Shown in pieces: positions 51,115-59,750 of a stretch of DNA of 64,000 nt; the stretch's first letter is position 1; each line of letters begins with the position of its first letter. The notes below the pieces were generated by a model. It was given only the letters and a program-made list of their open reading frames with translations. It had not been told where the DNA came from and searched no databases. The stretch is taken from contig NZ_CP031223.1 in assembly GCF_008973485.1 (NCBI RefSeq), forward strand, positions 1,302,001 through 1,366,000. The letters are read 5' to 3'. Position numbers and translations under genes: made by a program. Source of the stretch: Psychrobacillus glaciei. Its GTDB lineage: Bacteria; Bacillota; Bacilli; Bacillales_A; Planococcaceae.

Positions 51115-52827
51115 ATGGCAAAGACATTAAACAAAGTGGATGTCGTTACAGTTGGGGTCGGATGGGCTGGAGGTATCATTGGCGCCGAATGCGCAAAGGC
51201 TGGAATGAAAGTACTGGGTCTTGAAAGAGGAAAGAAAAGAGGAACGGAAGATTTTCTGCTGGTACACGATGAGTATCGTTATGCAATTCGATATGATTTG
51301 ATGCAGGATTTATCTAAAGAGACAGTTACGTTTAGAAACACTCGGAAACAAAGAGCACTTCCGATGAGACAAATGGGTTCTTTTCTTTTAGGCGAAGGGT
51401 TAGGTGGATCAGGTACGCATTGGAATGGAATGACCTATCGTTTCCTTCCTTATGATTTTCAAATTAAAACGGAAACAGAAAAGAAATATGGAAAGAATAA
51501 GTTACCTCCAGAATATCTCATACAGGATTGGGGGATAACTTATGACGAATTGGAACCTTATTTCGATAAATTCGAAAAGACGGCTGGATTATCGGGTGAT
51601 GATAAAAATCCATTTGGGGGAAAACGGTCGTCTGGTTATCCAACACCTCCAATGAAGAGAACACCGATTTTAAAAAAGTTTGAGACATCAACCACAAAAC
51701 TTGGTTATCATCCTTTTATGGTACCTTCCGCAAACTTATCGGAGGCTTACGTAAATCCTGATGGTGAATCGATCGCTCAATGCCAATATTGTGGTTTTTG
51801 CGAACGATTTGGTTGCGAGTATGGTGCAAAGACATCTCCTGAAATTACGGTTGTACCAACCGCTATGAAAACGGGTAATTATGATGTTCAATTCCATGCG
51901 AATGTCACTGAAATATTGAAATCTGGTGGTAAAGTAACAGGTGTAAAATATATAGATACACAAACAGGTGAGGAATTTATTCAACCTGCAGATGTGGTTG
52001 TATTAACTAGTTATGTCTTGAATAACGCTAAGTTATTGATGGTTTCGAAAATAGGAGAGCAATATAATCCTGACACTGGCAAAGGGACACTTGGGAAAAA
52101 TTATGGGTATCAAATTGAACCAGGTACTTCTGGATTTTTTGATGAACAGATGAATGTGTTTATGGGTGCTGGTGCTTTGGGAATGACAATTGACGATTTT
52201 AACGGTGATAACTTCGATCACTCTAAACTTGATTTTATTCACGGAGCGAGTATAACTATTACGCAATCTGGAAGTAGGCCAATATTAACGAATCCAATTC
52301 CTCCAGACGTTCCGGTATGGGGTGCAGAATTTAAAAAATCATCCATTGAAAATTATTCTAGAACCTTATCTGTTTTTGGACAAGGTGCATCGATGCCACA
52401 TAAAGAAAACTTTATGTCGTTAGATTCTAGTTATAAAGACGTTTACGGAGTGCCTCTTCTTCAGTTGACCTACAATTTTACTGAACAAGATCGTAACCTT
52501 CATGATTATATTAACAAAAGAACGGCAGAAATTATGAAGGATATGGGTGCAAAAACGGTTGTACCGGGAAGCCCAATCACCAATTACGACATTGTGCCAT
52601 ATCAATCGACGCATAATACTGGTGGAACTATTATGGGGGCTAATCCAGATAATAGTGTTGTGAATAATTATTTACAGCATTGGGATGCAGAAAACCTTTT
52701 TGTAGTTGGTGCTGGGAACTTTGCACATAATGGAGGCTATAACCCAACTGCAACTGTTGGAGCACTTGCATATCGTGCTGCGGAAGGTATCGTTAAGTAC
52801 AGAAAAAGTGGAGGTTCGCTTGTTTAA
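51115..52827 (+). CDS. GMC oxidoreductase, FAD- and probably FeS-containing dehydrogenase large subunit
   Basis: The 570-residue flavoprotein has an N-terminal dinucleotide fold (VTVGVGWAGGIIGAECAKAG), a GMC substrate domain, and a C-terminal GMC block with the catalytic region HNTGGTIMG and FAHNGGYNPTATVGALAYRAAEG. A cysteine cluster C223-x2-C226-x2-C229-x4-C234 (QCQYCGFCERFGCEYG) recalls the FeS site of FAD glucose dehydrogenases. It has no signal peptide, so export with the Tat-signal subunit is likely. The sugar substrate is not known. No cytochrome c gene follows. Confidence 0.9.
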   Translation: MAKTLNKVDVVTVGVGWAGGIIGAECAKAGMKVLGLERGKKRGTEDFLLVHDEYRYAIRYDLMQDLSKETVTFRNTRKQRALPMRQMGSFLLGEGLGGSGTHWNGMTYRFLPYDFQIKTETEKKYGKNKLPPEYLIQDWGITYDELEPYFDKFEKTAGLSGDDKNPFGGKRSSGYPTPPMKRTPILKKFETSTTKLGYHPFMVPSANLSEAYVNPDGESIAQCQYCGFCERFGCEYGAKTSPEITVVPTAMKTGNYDVQFHANVTEILKSGGKVTGVKYIDTQTGEEFIQPADVVVLTSYVLNNAKLLMVSKIGEQYNPDTGKGTLGKNYGYQIEPGTSGFFDEQMNVFMGAGALGMTIDDFNGDNFDHSKLDFIHGASITITQSGSRPILTNPIPPDVPVWGAEFKKSSIENYSRTLSVFGQGASMPHKENFMSLDSSYKDVYGVPLLQLTYNFTEQDRNLHDYINKRTAEIMKDMGAKTVVPGSPITNYDIVPYQSTHNTGGTIMGANPDNSVVNNYLQHWDAENLFVVGAGNFAHNGGYNPTATVGALAYRAAEGIVKYRKSGGSLV

Positions 52828-52847
52828 TTAGAAATGGAGGCATTTAG

Positions 52848-53051
52848 ATGAGTTTAGCAAGTATCGGTATTCCGGGTTTAATCATTATTCTAGTTATTAT
52901 CTTGATTTTGTTTGGTCCTAGGAAACTACCCGAAATTGGATCAGCTGTTGGGAAAACACTTGCTGAATTTAAGAAATCAACTCGGGAGATCATGGATGAA
53001 GAATCTGTCACAAAGAACATCGAGAGTATAGAGAAGAAAGAGATTGAATAG
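52848..53051 (+). CDS. tatA: Sec-independent translocase component TatA
   Basis: The 67-residue protein has a membrane helix ([24 protein letters not shown]), the FGPRKLPE hinge and an amphipathic helix with a charged tail. TatA forms the pore of the twin-arginine pathway. It sits between the flavoprotein and tatC genes, as expected of a dedicated export unit. The start at 52848 follows AAATGGAGG. Confidence 0.94.
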   Translation: MSLASIGIPGLIIILVIILILFGPRKLPEIGSAVGKTLAEFKKSTREIMDEESVTKNIESIEKKEIE

Positions 53052-53066
53052 ATAGTAGGTGATGAA

Positions 53067-53942
53067 ATGGATCCGTACGGAGATCATAATCGCAAAATCT
53101 TAAGTCCGCTTGATAAAGTTCTAGAGGAACAGAAAGAGGCCGTCCATCAAGATGTAATAAAAGAGAGCAACTTTCAAGCTGAAAGTGTATTGGAATCAGA
53201 GATGCCGGCGAATGGTTTTAAAAACATCACGTCCATTGTTGAGCATCTCTCGGATTTAAGAAAACAGCTGATTAAAGGAACTGCAGTGTTTCTAGTATTT
53301 TTCTTAGCCGTATTTGCTTCCATTAATTTATGGTTCCCTTATGTCACGCGTGGTCATAAGTTAATAATCCTTGGCCCACTGGAAGTTGTTAAATTTTATA
53401 TGTCCATTTCAATGGCATTAGCATTTGGATTGTCCTTGCCGTTTCTTTGTCATTTTTTATGGCAATTTGTAAAGCCTGGTTTAAACGAGCGAGAAAGTCG
53501 TTTTCTCAGTCTTTTTTCTCCGATTATGCTTCTCTTATTTATAGGTGGAGTTTCATTTGGATACTTTATTGTCAATCCACTTAGTTACCAATTTCTTGTC
53601 TCGCTTGGAGCTATGAATTTTACAGTTATGGTTTCCGCGCAAGAATATGTTCGATTTTTGCTTATGACCACAATGCCAATTGGTATAATATTTGAATTGC
53701 CAATAGTAGCGCTTTTTTTAGCTACGATTGGGTTGTTAACTGCAGTTACGATGAAAAAAGTGAGGAAATGGTCCTATCTTGCCATTGCAATTATTTCAGC
53801 ACTTATTACACCTCCAGATTTTGTAAGTCAGCTAATTGTGCTCATACCAATGGTTTTGCTATATGAAGCAAGTATTCATATTGTTGTCTATGCAGAAAAA
53901 AGAAGCATTATTGCAAATAAAAAAACCGAAGCCCAATTATAG
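53067..53942 (+). CDS. tatC: Sec-independent translocase component TatC
   Basis: TatC is the receptor for twin-arginine signals. The 291-residue protein has six membrane helices and the conserved VEHLSDLRKQLIKG segment, FKPGLNERE-type FVKPGLNERESRF, and FELPIVALFLA. About 55 hydrophilic residues precede the conserved core, an unusual extension with no homology I recognise. ATG 53067 follows AGGTGATG. The stop lies inside the terminator stem. Confidence 0.93.
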   Translation: MDPYGDHNRKILSPLDKVLEEQKEAVHQDVIKESNFQAESVLESEMPANGFKNITSIVEHLSDLRKQLIKGTAVFLVFFLAVFASINLWFPYVTRGHKLIILGPLEVVKFYMSISMALAFGLSLPFLCHFLWQFVKPGLNERESRFLSLFSPIMLLLFIGGVSFGYFIVNPLSYQFLVSLGAMNFTVMVSAQEYVRFLLMTTMPIGIIFELPIVALFLATIGLLTAVTMKKVRKWSYLAIAIISALITPPDFVSQLIVLIPMVLLYEASIHIVVYAEKRSIIANKKTEAQL

Positions 53943-53956
53943 GGTTTCGGTTTTTT
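53923..53956 (+). terminator. Terminator overlapping the 3' end of tatC
   Basis: AAACCGAAGCCC (53923-53934) pairs with GGGTTTCGGTTT (53942-53953) with one G-T pair, followed by T. The stem includes the tatC stop codon. Confidence 0.85.
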
Positions 53957-54070
53957 AAAATTTTACTTCACGACTGTTGATTATCATATTTTTTCCAACT
54001 AATATATTTAGGGTGAAGCACGATTAGTTTTCCGTCTTACCGTAGATATAATGCGTCTTAGTGACCGCCA

Positions 54071-54198
54071 GGATTTCCGCTCTAGGTGGAGGCTTTCCGA
54101 GGGGGGAGCGATGAGCCAGCACCGTCGCATGTGCGCCGTTTGTGCTGTCTCATCTGTCTCCCTAATCCCTTCGGAGTCGCCACCTGCCGCTGCAATCC
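54071..54198 (+). repeat. Dispersed GC-rich repeat, forward arm
   Basis: It begins GGATTTCCGCTCTAGG, has GAGGCTTTCCGAGGGG and GAGCGATGAGCC, and ends GGAGTCGCCACC...GCAATCC. It lacks the double-hairpin module, so it is a shorter form than its partner at 54465-54655. Confidence 0.82.
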
Positions 54199-54464
54199 AG
54201 CATATTTGCTAACTATTCCGTGTTACTATTCACTTATTAATCTTAACTATATTATCTAAAATAAAATCCAATAAATGGTTGGACGATTCAAATCACGGGG
54301 AGAATGCCACTACTTCTCTTAATAAAGCCTTAACTTTGCATTAAATTATATGTCTCCATTGAAAATATTCCGTATGTTGCGCATTATTTATTGGGTGATA
54401 ATATCCGGATTAGTAGAGTGGATAACTTTGCGCAATACTACTGAATAGTTAATATGTTTCTTCT

Positions 54465-54655
54465 GGATTGGAGCGAAAGGGCGGCGACTCCTACCGGAGG
54501 CCAACAGGATGTTGGTCACGAAGGTGTTGCCACACGATGTGGCGCTTCTAGCCTTCGACCCTCTGTGGGCAAATGAGCCTTCACAACGAACGCGTAGCGG
54601 CGGTGAAGGCTCATCGCTCACCCGGTGGAAAGCGTCCGCCCTGCAGCGGAAATCC
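54465..54655 (-). repeat. Dispersed GC-rich repeat, long form, reverse arm
   Basis: On the minus strand it is nearly the same as the arm at 11658-11849: GGATTTCCGCTGCAGGGCGG, CGCTTTCCACCGGGTGAGCG, ATGAGCCTTCACCGCCGCTA, the GCCACATCGTGTGGC and CCAACATCCTGTTGG hairpins, and CGCCCTTTCGCTCCAATCC. This is the strongest pairwise match in the window. Confidence 0.85.
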
Positions 54656-54773
54656 CAGCGGCAACTTTCTTACGACGTAATATATCTAAAAAGCGACCTG
54701 AAATATATAATTGTAAGCCATCGTCTTGTTTCTTTAAATAGAAGAAGAAGATGAATAATCAACAGATTTTATT

Positions 54774-54920
54774 TTACTTATTAGGTGAACAAGAAGTAGA
54801 ACATTTCTCGCTTAATGCGCAACCAGCACATTTACCCATTTTGCTTCTTTTGACAAATCGGTAAAGAGTAAAGACAGCATATCCGAAAATGAGCACACCA
54901 AGAATGATGCTAACTAACAT
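54774..54920 (-). CDS. FeoB-associated cysteine-rich membrane protein
   Basis: This 48-residue gene is too short for standard ORF limits. The product has an N-terminal membrane helix (MLVSIILGVLIFGYAVFTLY) and a basic, cysteine-rich tail with KCAGCALSEKCSTSC. It matches the small FeoB-associated Cys-rich family in length, layout and place, directly after feoB with a 23-base gap. The GAAGGA site precedes the ATG at 54920. A role in ferrous iron uptake with FeoB is inferred from the family and position. Confidence 0.88.
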   Translation of the reverse strand: MLVSIILGVLIFGYAVFTLYRFVKRSKMGKCAGCALSEKCSTSCSPNK

Positions 54921-54943
54921 TTCGTATTCCTTCTTTCTGATAA

Positions 54944-56950
54944 TTAGAATCCTAATAGTTTACCACCTTGGTAAATAATAATTGAAATAATATATGCAAT
55001 GATTAAAGCGTAAATAATAGAAAACCATGTCCATTTTGCTGAACCTGTTTCTTTTTTTATAGCTGCAACAGTTGCTAGGCACGGAACATAAAGTAATATG
55101 AACGCTAAAAAGCTATAAGCTGAAAGTGGTGTAAAGAAGTCAGCCATAACGCCTTGTAGTGTGTGCATGTCTGGAGCAACGTAAATAATATTCATAGTGG
55201 AGACGACTACTTCTTTTGCAAGAAAACCAGTTAATAATGCGGCTCCGGCTTGCCAGTTACCGAATCCAATCGGTTTTAAAATTGGTGCAATAGCTCCACC
55301 AATTAGAGCAAGAAAACTTTCATCCATTGGAACATTCAAACCGTGTGGACCAGCATATGTTAATAGCCAAATTACAACGGACCCACCAAAAATAAATGTA
55401 CCAGCTTTGCGAATAAAACCTTTTCCTTTTTCCCATGTACTTTGCAATAAAGTCTTAAGTTGTGGGATTCGATAAGGTGGTAATTCAATTACAAAAAAAG
55501 AGCTTGCTTGTTTTAAAATGGTAGATGAAAAAATCTTTGCTAGTGTTAAAGCTAGAATAATACCAAGTAAATAAAGTGATAGTACAATTAATGCTTGGTT
55601 ATGTTTAAAAAATGCACCGACAAACAAACTGTATACAGTTAATCGGGCAGAACAAGACATTAGTGGTGTTAGAATGATAGTAAGTAGTCTTTCTTTTGGT
55701 TGTTCAATCGTTCTTGCAGCCATAATACCGGGTACATTGCATCCAAACCCAATAATCATTGGAATAAAAGCTTTTCCATTTAGTCCAATGCTCTCCATTA
55801 TTTTATCCATAACCATGGCTACTCGCGCCATATAGCCTGAATCCTCAATAAAGGAAATGAGAAAGAAAAGCATAAAGATTTGCGGGACAAAAACAATAAC
55901 TCCTCCAACACCTGCTACAATTCCTTGTAGAATTAATGCACGAATAAATTCAGTTGCACCTGCAGCGTTAAGCAAACTATTAAACGTGTCTGTAAGTGGT
56001 CCAGTGATAATATAATCTAAACCATCAGAAAGTGGTGTTCCCGCCCAATCGAACGTTAGTTTAAAGATGAGATAAGTAAATAACAAAAAGATAGGAAGTC
56101 CGAGCACTTTATTTGTCACAATATTATCAATTCGATCGGTAAGTGTATAATCATTATTTTTCGTCTGAAGCATACAGCAAATTAATAAAGATTGAATGTA
56201 GTTGCCACGAATTACACGGATATAGTGAGCAATTGAGATTGCCTGTGTTTCTGTCTGAATATCTCTTTTCGTCATTTCAAACAAATCATTCAAAGTCGAA
56301 GCAGGTATATATTTTGTAAGTAACTCTCGAACTAAGCTGTTTCCTTCAAAAAATTGGATGGCTAACCATCTGCTTGGTGGTAATTCTTGATTCGTTGGAA
56401 TCAAAGTAATTACTTGCTCAATCGCTTTTTCGAGAGTTCTTCCGTAATCAATATAAAGTGGTGGTTGTTGAGAATTTGATGAAGAAAGCATAGAAGCCAG
56501 TTCTTCACAACCAGCACCTGAACGTGCAATAATTGGGGCAACCTGACAACCAAGACGATCAGATAATAGCTGAACGTCGATTTCCATCCCCCTAGCTTTC
56601 GCAACATCTATCATATTTAACCCAATAGTAAGTGGTTTTCCATATTCTAAAAGTTGTAAGGTCAAATATAAATTGCGCTCTAATTGGGAAGCGTCCACAA
56701 TGTTTAATATTATTGAGACATCATCATAAAGAAGATAGTTAGTAGCTACTCCTTCGTCTCTAGATAATGGATTAAGTGAGTATACTCCTGGTAAATCAAC
56801 TAAGTTTCCAAGATTATTTTTTAAGATGCCGACTTTTTTTTCAACTGTAACACCTGTCCAGTTTCCAACATATTCATAAGAACCCGTAAGCTTGTTGAAT
56901 AAGGAAGTTTTTCCAGTGTTTGGGTTGCCGGCTAATGCAACTGTGATCAT
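54944..56950 (-). CDS. feoB: Ferrous iron transporter FeoB
   Basis: FeoB imports Fe(II). The 668-residue protein has an N-terminal GTPase domain with G1 GNPNTGKTSLF, G3 VDLPGVYSL and G4 LNMIDVAK, a helical domain, then about ten membrane helices with two Gate regions (conserved Cys in GFGCNVPG and YVPCLATV). It overlaps feoA by four bases and is followed by the small Cys-rich partner gene. It is transcribed leftward from the promoter before feoA. Confidence 0.96.
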   Translation of the reverse strand: MITVALAGNPNTGKTSLFNKLTGSYEYVGNWTGVTVEKKVGILKNNLGNLVDLPGVYSLNPLSRDEGVATNYLLYDDVSIILNIVDASQLERNLYLTLQLLEYGKPLTIGLNMIDVAKARGMEIDVQLLSDRLGCQVAPIIARSGAGCEELASMLSSSNSQQPPLYIDYGRTLEKAIEQVITLIPTNQELPPSRWLAIQFFEGNSLVRELLTKYIPASTLNDLFEMTKRDIQTETQAISIAHYIRVIRGNYIQSLLICCMLQTKNNDYTLTDRIDNIVTNKVLGLPIFLLFTYLIFKLTFDWAGTPLSDGLDYIITGPLTDTFNSLLNAAGATEFIRALILQGIVAGVGGVIVFVPQIFMLFFLISFIEDSGYMARVAMVMDKIMESIGLNGKAFIPMIIGFGCNVPGIMAARTIEQPKERLLTIILTPLMSCSARLTVYSLFVGAFFKHNQALIVLSLYLLGIILALTLAKIFSSTILKQASSFFVIELPPYRIPQLKTLLQSTWEKGKGFIRKAGTFIFGGSVVIWLLTYAGPHGLNVPMDESFLALIGGAIAPILKPIGFGNWQAGAALLTGFLAKEVVVSTMNIIYVAPDMHTLQGVMADFFTPLSAYSFLAFILLYVPCLATVAAIKKETGSAKWTWFSIIYALIIAYIISIIIYQGGKLLGF

Positions 56951-57174
56951 ATGCTTTCCACTCGAATCATCTTAGCTTCACGACGGCGAATTCCTATTAA
57001 TTGTCCTTTTGCTTCTATCGCAATCGGACCTCCCAACGGTAAAATACGTTTAATCATAATGACAGATCCTTGCATAATTCCTAAATCTAATAAACGACGT
57101 TGAACTAGTTCATTCATCTGATCTGTATTTGTAATACGAACTCTTTCACCTTTGTGTATTTCTGTTAATAGCAT
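56947..57174 (-). CDS. feoA: Ferrous iron transport protein A
   Basis: FeoA is a small SH3-like cytosolic partner needed for FeoB activity. The 75-residue protein begins MLLTEIHKGERVRI and has RRLLDLGIMQGSVI and GQLIGIRRREAKMI. The ATG at 57174 follows GAGGTGA; the open frame to 57210 precedes that site. It is the first gene of the feoA-feoB-Cys-rich operon. Confidence 0.93.
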   Translation of the reverse strand: MLLTEIHKGERVRITNTDQMNELVQRRLLDLGIMQGSVIMIKRILPLGGPIAIEAKGQLIGIRRREAKMIRVESI

Positions 57175-57222
57175 TCCATTCACCTCTATAGGATTGACAC
57201 TAATTTTCAATTTTACTTTACA

Positions 57223-57251
57223 AGTATATGAGAATGATAATCACATGTAAA
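57223..57251 (-). promoter_or_regulatory. Feo operon promoter with overlapping Fur box
   Basis: On the minus strand, TTTACA (57251-57246) and TATACT (57228-57223) are exactly 17 bases apart. The spacer and the -35 box hold a Fur-box-like sequence (ATGTGATTATCATTCTCAT on the minus strand, 57228-57246). Iron-loaded Fur bound here would block RNA polymerase, giving induction of feoAB when iron is scarce. Confidence 0.82.
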
Positions 57252-57406
57252 CATAAATAATAAAGGATCGTAAATGATGTATAGAAGGTGTAATTGTTGC
57301 CATCCATCAACTGTATTTTTTCCGAATTTTTGTGTATATTAAATGTACTTTAACAAGAGCAAATGAATGGCTCGTTGGAAAATATTCTACAAGCAGGAGG
57401 CAATGT

Positions 57407-58081
57407 ATGAAAATCCTATTAGCGGAGGACGACCATCGTTTAGGTAAGTTACTCGAACATATGTTAAAAAGAAAAGAAGGATATAACGTGGAATGGTATA
57501 CAAATGGAAGAGATGCGTTTGAATATGCCAGAGATTCTCATTATGATGTATTAATTTTAGATTGGATGTTGCCAGAATTAGATGGGATTTCGGTTTGCCA
57601 AAAGTTAAGGCAAAATGGTTATACAGGTGCGATCCTAATTTTAACTGCAAAAGACAATGTAATGGATCGGGTCAAGGGTCTCGATTCGGGTGCGGATGAT
57701 TATTTAACAAAGCCATTTGAATTTGAAGAGCTTTTTGCAAGAATACGTGTTCTTTCTCGAAGAAACTATGCTCCTTTACAAGAGGACGTGGTCATTTTTG
57801 GAAATCTTACTATGGATCGTATAAAACATACTTTACATCGTAATGGAGTTGAAATATCTTTAACTCCAAAAGAGTTCCAATTACTGGACTTATTAATTCG
57901 TAATAAAGGGAAGGTTCTAACCCGTGAAGTAATTCTCGATAGAATTTGGGGTTATAACGCAGAGGTAACAAGCAATTCAGTAGATGCCTATATTAGACTG
58001 CTTCGAAAAAAGGTGGACGAAGAAGGAAAAAAAACAATCATTTGCAATATTAGAGGAGTAGGATATTCGTTTGAAACATAA
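57407..58081 (+). CDS. OmpR-family response regulator
   Basis: The 224-residue regulator has a receiver domain (EDD near residue 8, phospho-acceptor in VLILDWMLPELDG, Lys in DYLTKPFE) and a winged-helix domain (LTPKEFQLLDLL...IRGVGYSFET). ATG 57407 follows CAGGAGG; the open frame to 57332 has no site. It is divergent from feoA and overlaps the kinase gene by 11 bases. Its targets are unknown; the DUF347 gene downstream is one candidate. Confidence 0.93.
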   Translation: MKILLAEDDHRLGKLLEHMLKRKEGYNVEWYTNGRDAFEYARDSHYDVLILDWMLPELDGISVCQKLRQNGYTGAILILTAKDNVMDRVKGLDSGADDYLTKPFEFEELFARIRVLSRRNYAPLQEDVVIFGNLTMDRIKHTLHRNGVEISLTPKEFQLLDLLIRNKGKVLTREVILDRIWGYNAEVTSNSVDAYIRLLRKKVDEEGKKTIICNIRGVGYSFET

Positions 58082-59405
58082 TGTAAACGTATTTTCTACA
58101 ACGAAAAAAAATTTATCCCAATATAACAGTAGAATGCTAATTGTATTCTTGTTACTTTTTAATATTGTAATAAGCGTATTTCTGTTTATCAACATGTACA
58201 ATGAACAAAAAGTAACGATGATTGATATAGCTAAACAAGAGATAAAAGAGTTGCAAACAGATGGAGAAGAATTATCAAATGATCAAAATCATACTACCGG
58301 AACAGAATCTACTAATAATAATACACAAGGTGTTTTATTAACTTATTTTCTAAAATCAAATAATGAACTACTAATTATTGATGAGTTTTCACCCCAAATG
58401 AGAACGGTCCTGTTAAAAATAGTAGAAAATTGGAAGCCAGTTGAAATGGAAGTTAAATATCAAGAGGTGGAAATATCCAAAGAGGACTCTGTCTATTTAC
58501 TCATCGTTTCACAAAATGTTTATGAACATGATAAGCTAAAAGGAACTATTTATATTGGAAAAGATATTACTTTTTTAAGAAATATGTTTATCCACTTTTT
58601 ATTTATCCTTCTTGGAATTTCACTGATCTTTTTTGTCATTGCCCTGGTAGTTGGACGAGTCATGACAAAACGGGCGATGGATCCGATTATAAAAACATAT
58701 CATCTACAATCGGAGTTCATAGCAGATGCTTCCCATGAGTTACGGACTCCATTAAGTGTTGTAAAATCTGGTTTAGATGTTATTGAATATGAAGAGGGAA
58801 ACAAGTTTTCCGCTTTTTCTAAAAGTATTTTATCTGATTTAAAGGAAGAGATTAGAAGTACTACACAACTAGTTAGTAATTTATTATTTTTAATCCGTTC
58901 AGATTCAGGGGAACAATCGTCGTTTGTTGAGCATTTTGATTTGCAAGAGTTAATGCAACAAATTTTAAGGTCATTCCATCATTTGTCAGAAACGAAGAAG
59001 ATAAAGTTAGATTTACAAACTCTAACCCCACTCGGACTATTGACAGATAGGGAAAAATTAAAGCAATTGCTGTATATCTTAATGGATAATGCAATGAAAT
59101 ACACGCCTAGCAATGGAAAGATAAGTATCTACTATGAACTTAAGTCTGATCAACAAAGCGAGATGCTGTATATTGTTGTTAGTGACAATGGTATTGGCAT
59201 TCCTATAGAACAACAAGAGCGGATATTTGACCGTTTTTACCGGGTGGATAAAAGTCGTTCACGTCAAAGTGGAAGTTCAGGTCTTGGATTACCAATTGGT
59301 AAATCTATTGTAGAATCATTAAACGGTACTATAGAGGTTTCTAGCTCATTGGATAAAGGAAGCGAGTTTACAATAATGATTCCACTATCGAAAAATCAAA
59401 ATTAG
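58071..59405 (+). CDS. Sensor histidine kinase
   Basis: The 444-residue kinase has membrane helices at about 22-44 and 178-200 around an extracellular domain of about 130 residues. No clear HAMP domain follows; the HisKA domain (FIADASHELRTPLSVV) comes soon after the second helix. The HATPase domain has MDNAMKYTP, DNGIGIPIEQQ and GSSGLGLPIGKS. It starts at TTG 58071 within the regulator gene. The signal is unknown. Confidence 0.92.
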   Translation: MKHNVNVFSTTKKNLSQYNSRMLIVFLLLFNIVISVFLFINMYNEQKVTMIDIAKQEIKELQTDGEELSNDQNHTTGTESTNNNTQGVLLTYFLKSNNELLIIDEFSPQMRTVLLKIVENWKPVEMEVKYQEVEISKEDSVYLLIVSQNVYEHDKLKGTIYIGKDITFLRNMFIHFLFILLGISLIFFVIALVVGRVMTKRAMDPIIKTYHLQSEFIADASHELRTPLSVVKSGLDVIEYEEGNKFSAFSKSILSDLKEEIRSTTQLVSNLLFLIRSDSGEQSSFVEHFDLQELMQQILRSFHHLSETKKIKLDLQTLTPLGLLTDREKLKQLLYILMDNAMKYTPSNGKISIYYELKSDQQSEMLYIVVSDNGIGIPIEQQERIFDRFYRVDKSRSRQSGSSGLGLPIGKSIVESLNGTIEVSSSLDKGSEFTIMIPLSKNQN

Positions 59406-59506
59406 TAGTTGAAACAATTTCATAATTCAAAGTTAGAGCATTAAACAAGTACAATATTAAAGTAATATGTGAGAATATTTATAATATGCTCTTCATAAAT
59501 CAGCAT

Positions 59507-59574
59507 GATTCCGCTATCGGCGGACGCTTTCTGCGGGAGGATCGATGAGCCATCACCGCCTGCCGCTCCAATCA
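59507..59574 (+). repeat. Dispersed GC-rich repeat, minimal forward arm
   Basis: In about 68 bases this copy keeps GATTCCGCT, GGCGGACGCTTTCTGCGGG, CGATGAGCCATCACCGCC and GCTCCAATCAAT. It lacks the double-hairpin module. Its closest relative is the reverse arm at 62955-63033. The rest of the 345-base gap (59406-59750) holds only the promoter region of the next gene. Confidence 0.75.
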
Positions 59575-59750
59575 ATAATATTAACATTGTTCGTGTTTTA
59601 ATAAATAAATGCTATTAATGAAATTAACTCAGTTAATAATTATTCTGAAGAATATTTTCTTAGTAATACCGAATTTTTCATTTAATTTTCATTTTTGTTT
59701 TTTATAGTTGTCTTATAGGGATGGCATTAAAAAATGAGGAGGATTAATAA

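Larger units (their letters stand above)
54042..54686. mobile_element. Non-coding composite of two facing GC-rich repeat arms (MITE-like), copy 2
   Basis: This 645-base stretch has the architecture of the composite at 11629-12302: outer inverted repeats (left GATATAATGCGTCTTAG, right read in reverse GATATATTACGTCGTAAG), a forward arm, an AT-rich core and a reverse arm. Its first 40 bases are identical to 11629-11668, and similarity continues into the core (CATATTTGCTAACTA and AAATCCAATAAAT). It lies between tatC and the feo operon. No transposase is encoded. Confidence 0.5.

Noticed and set aside
54509-54754. Open frame of 81 codons on the plus strand, and an antisense frame at 54388-54621
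   Set aside because: Both overlap the repeat arm at 54465-54655 and are open only because GC-rich repeats have few stops.
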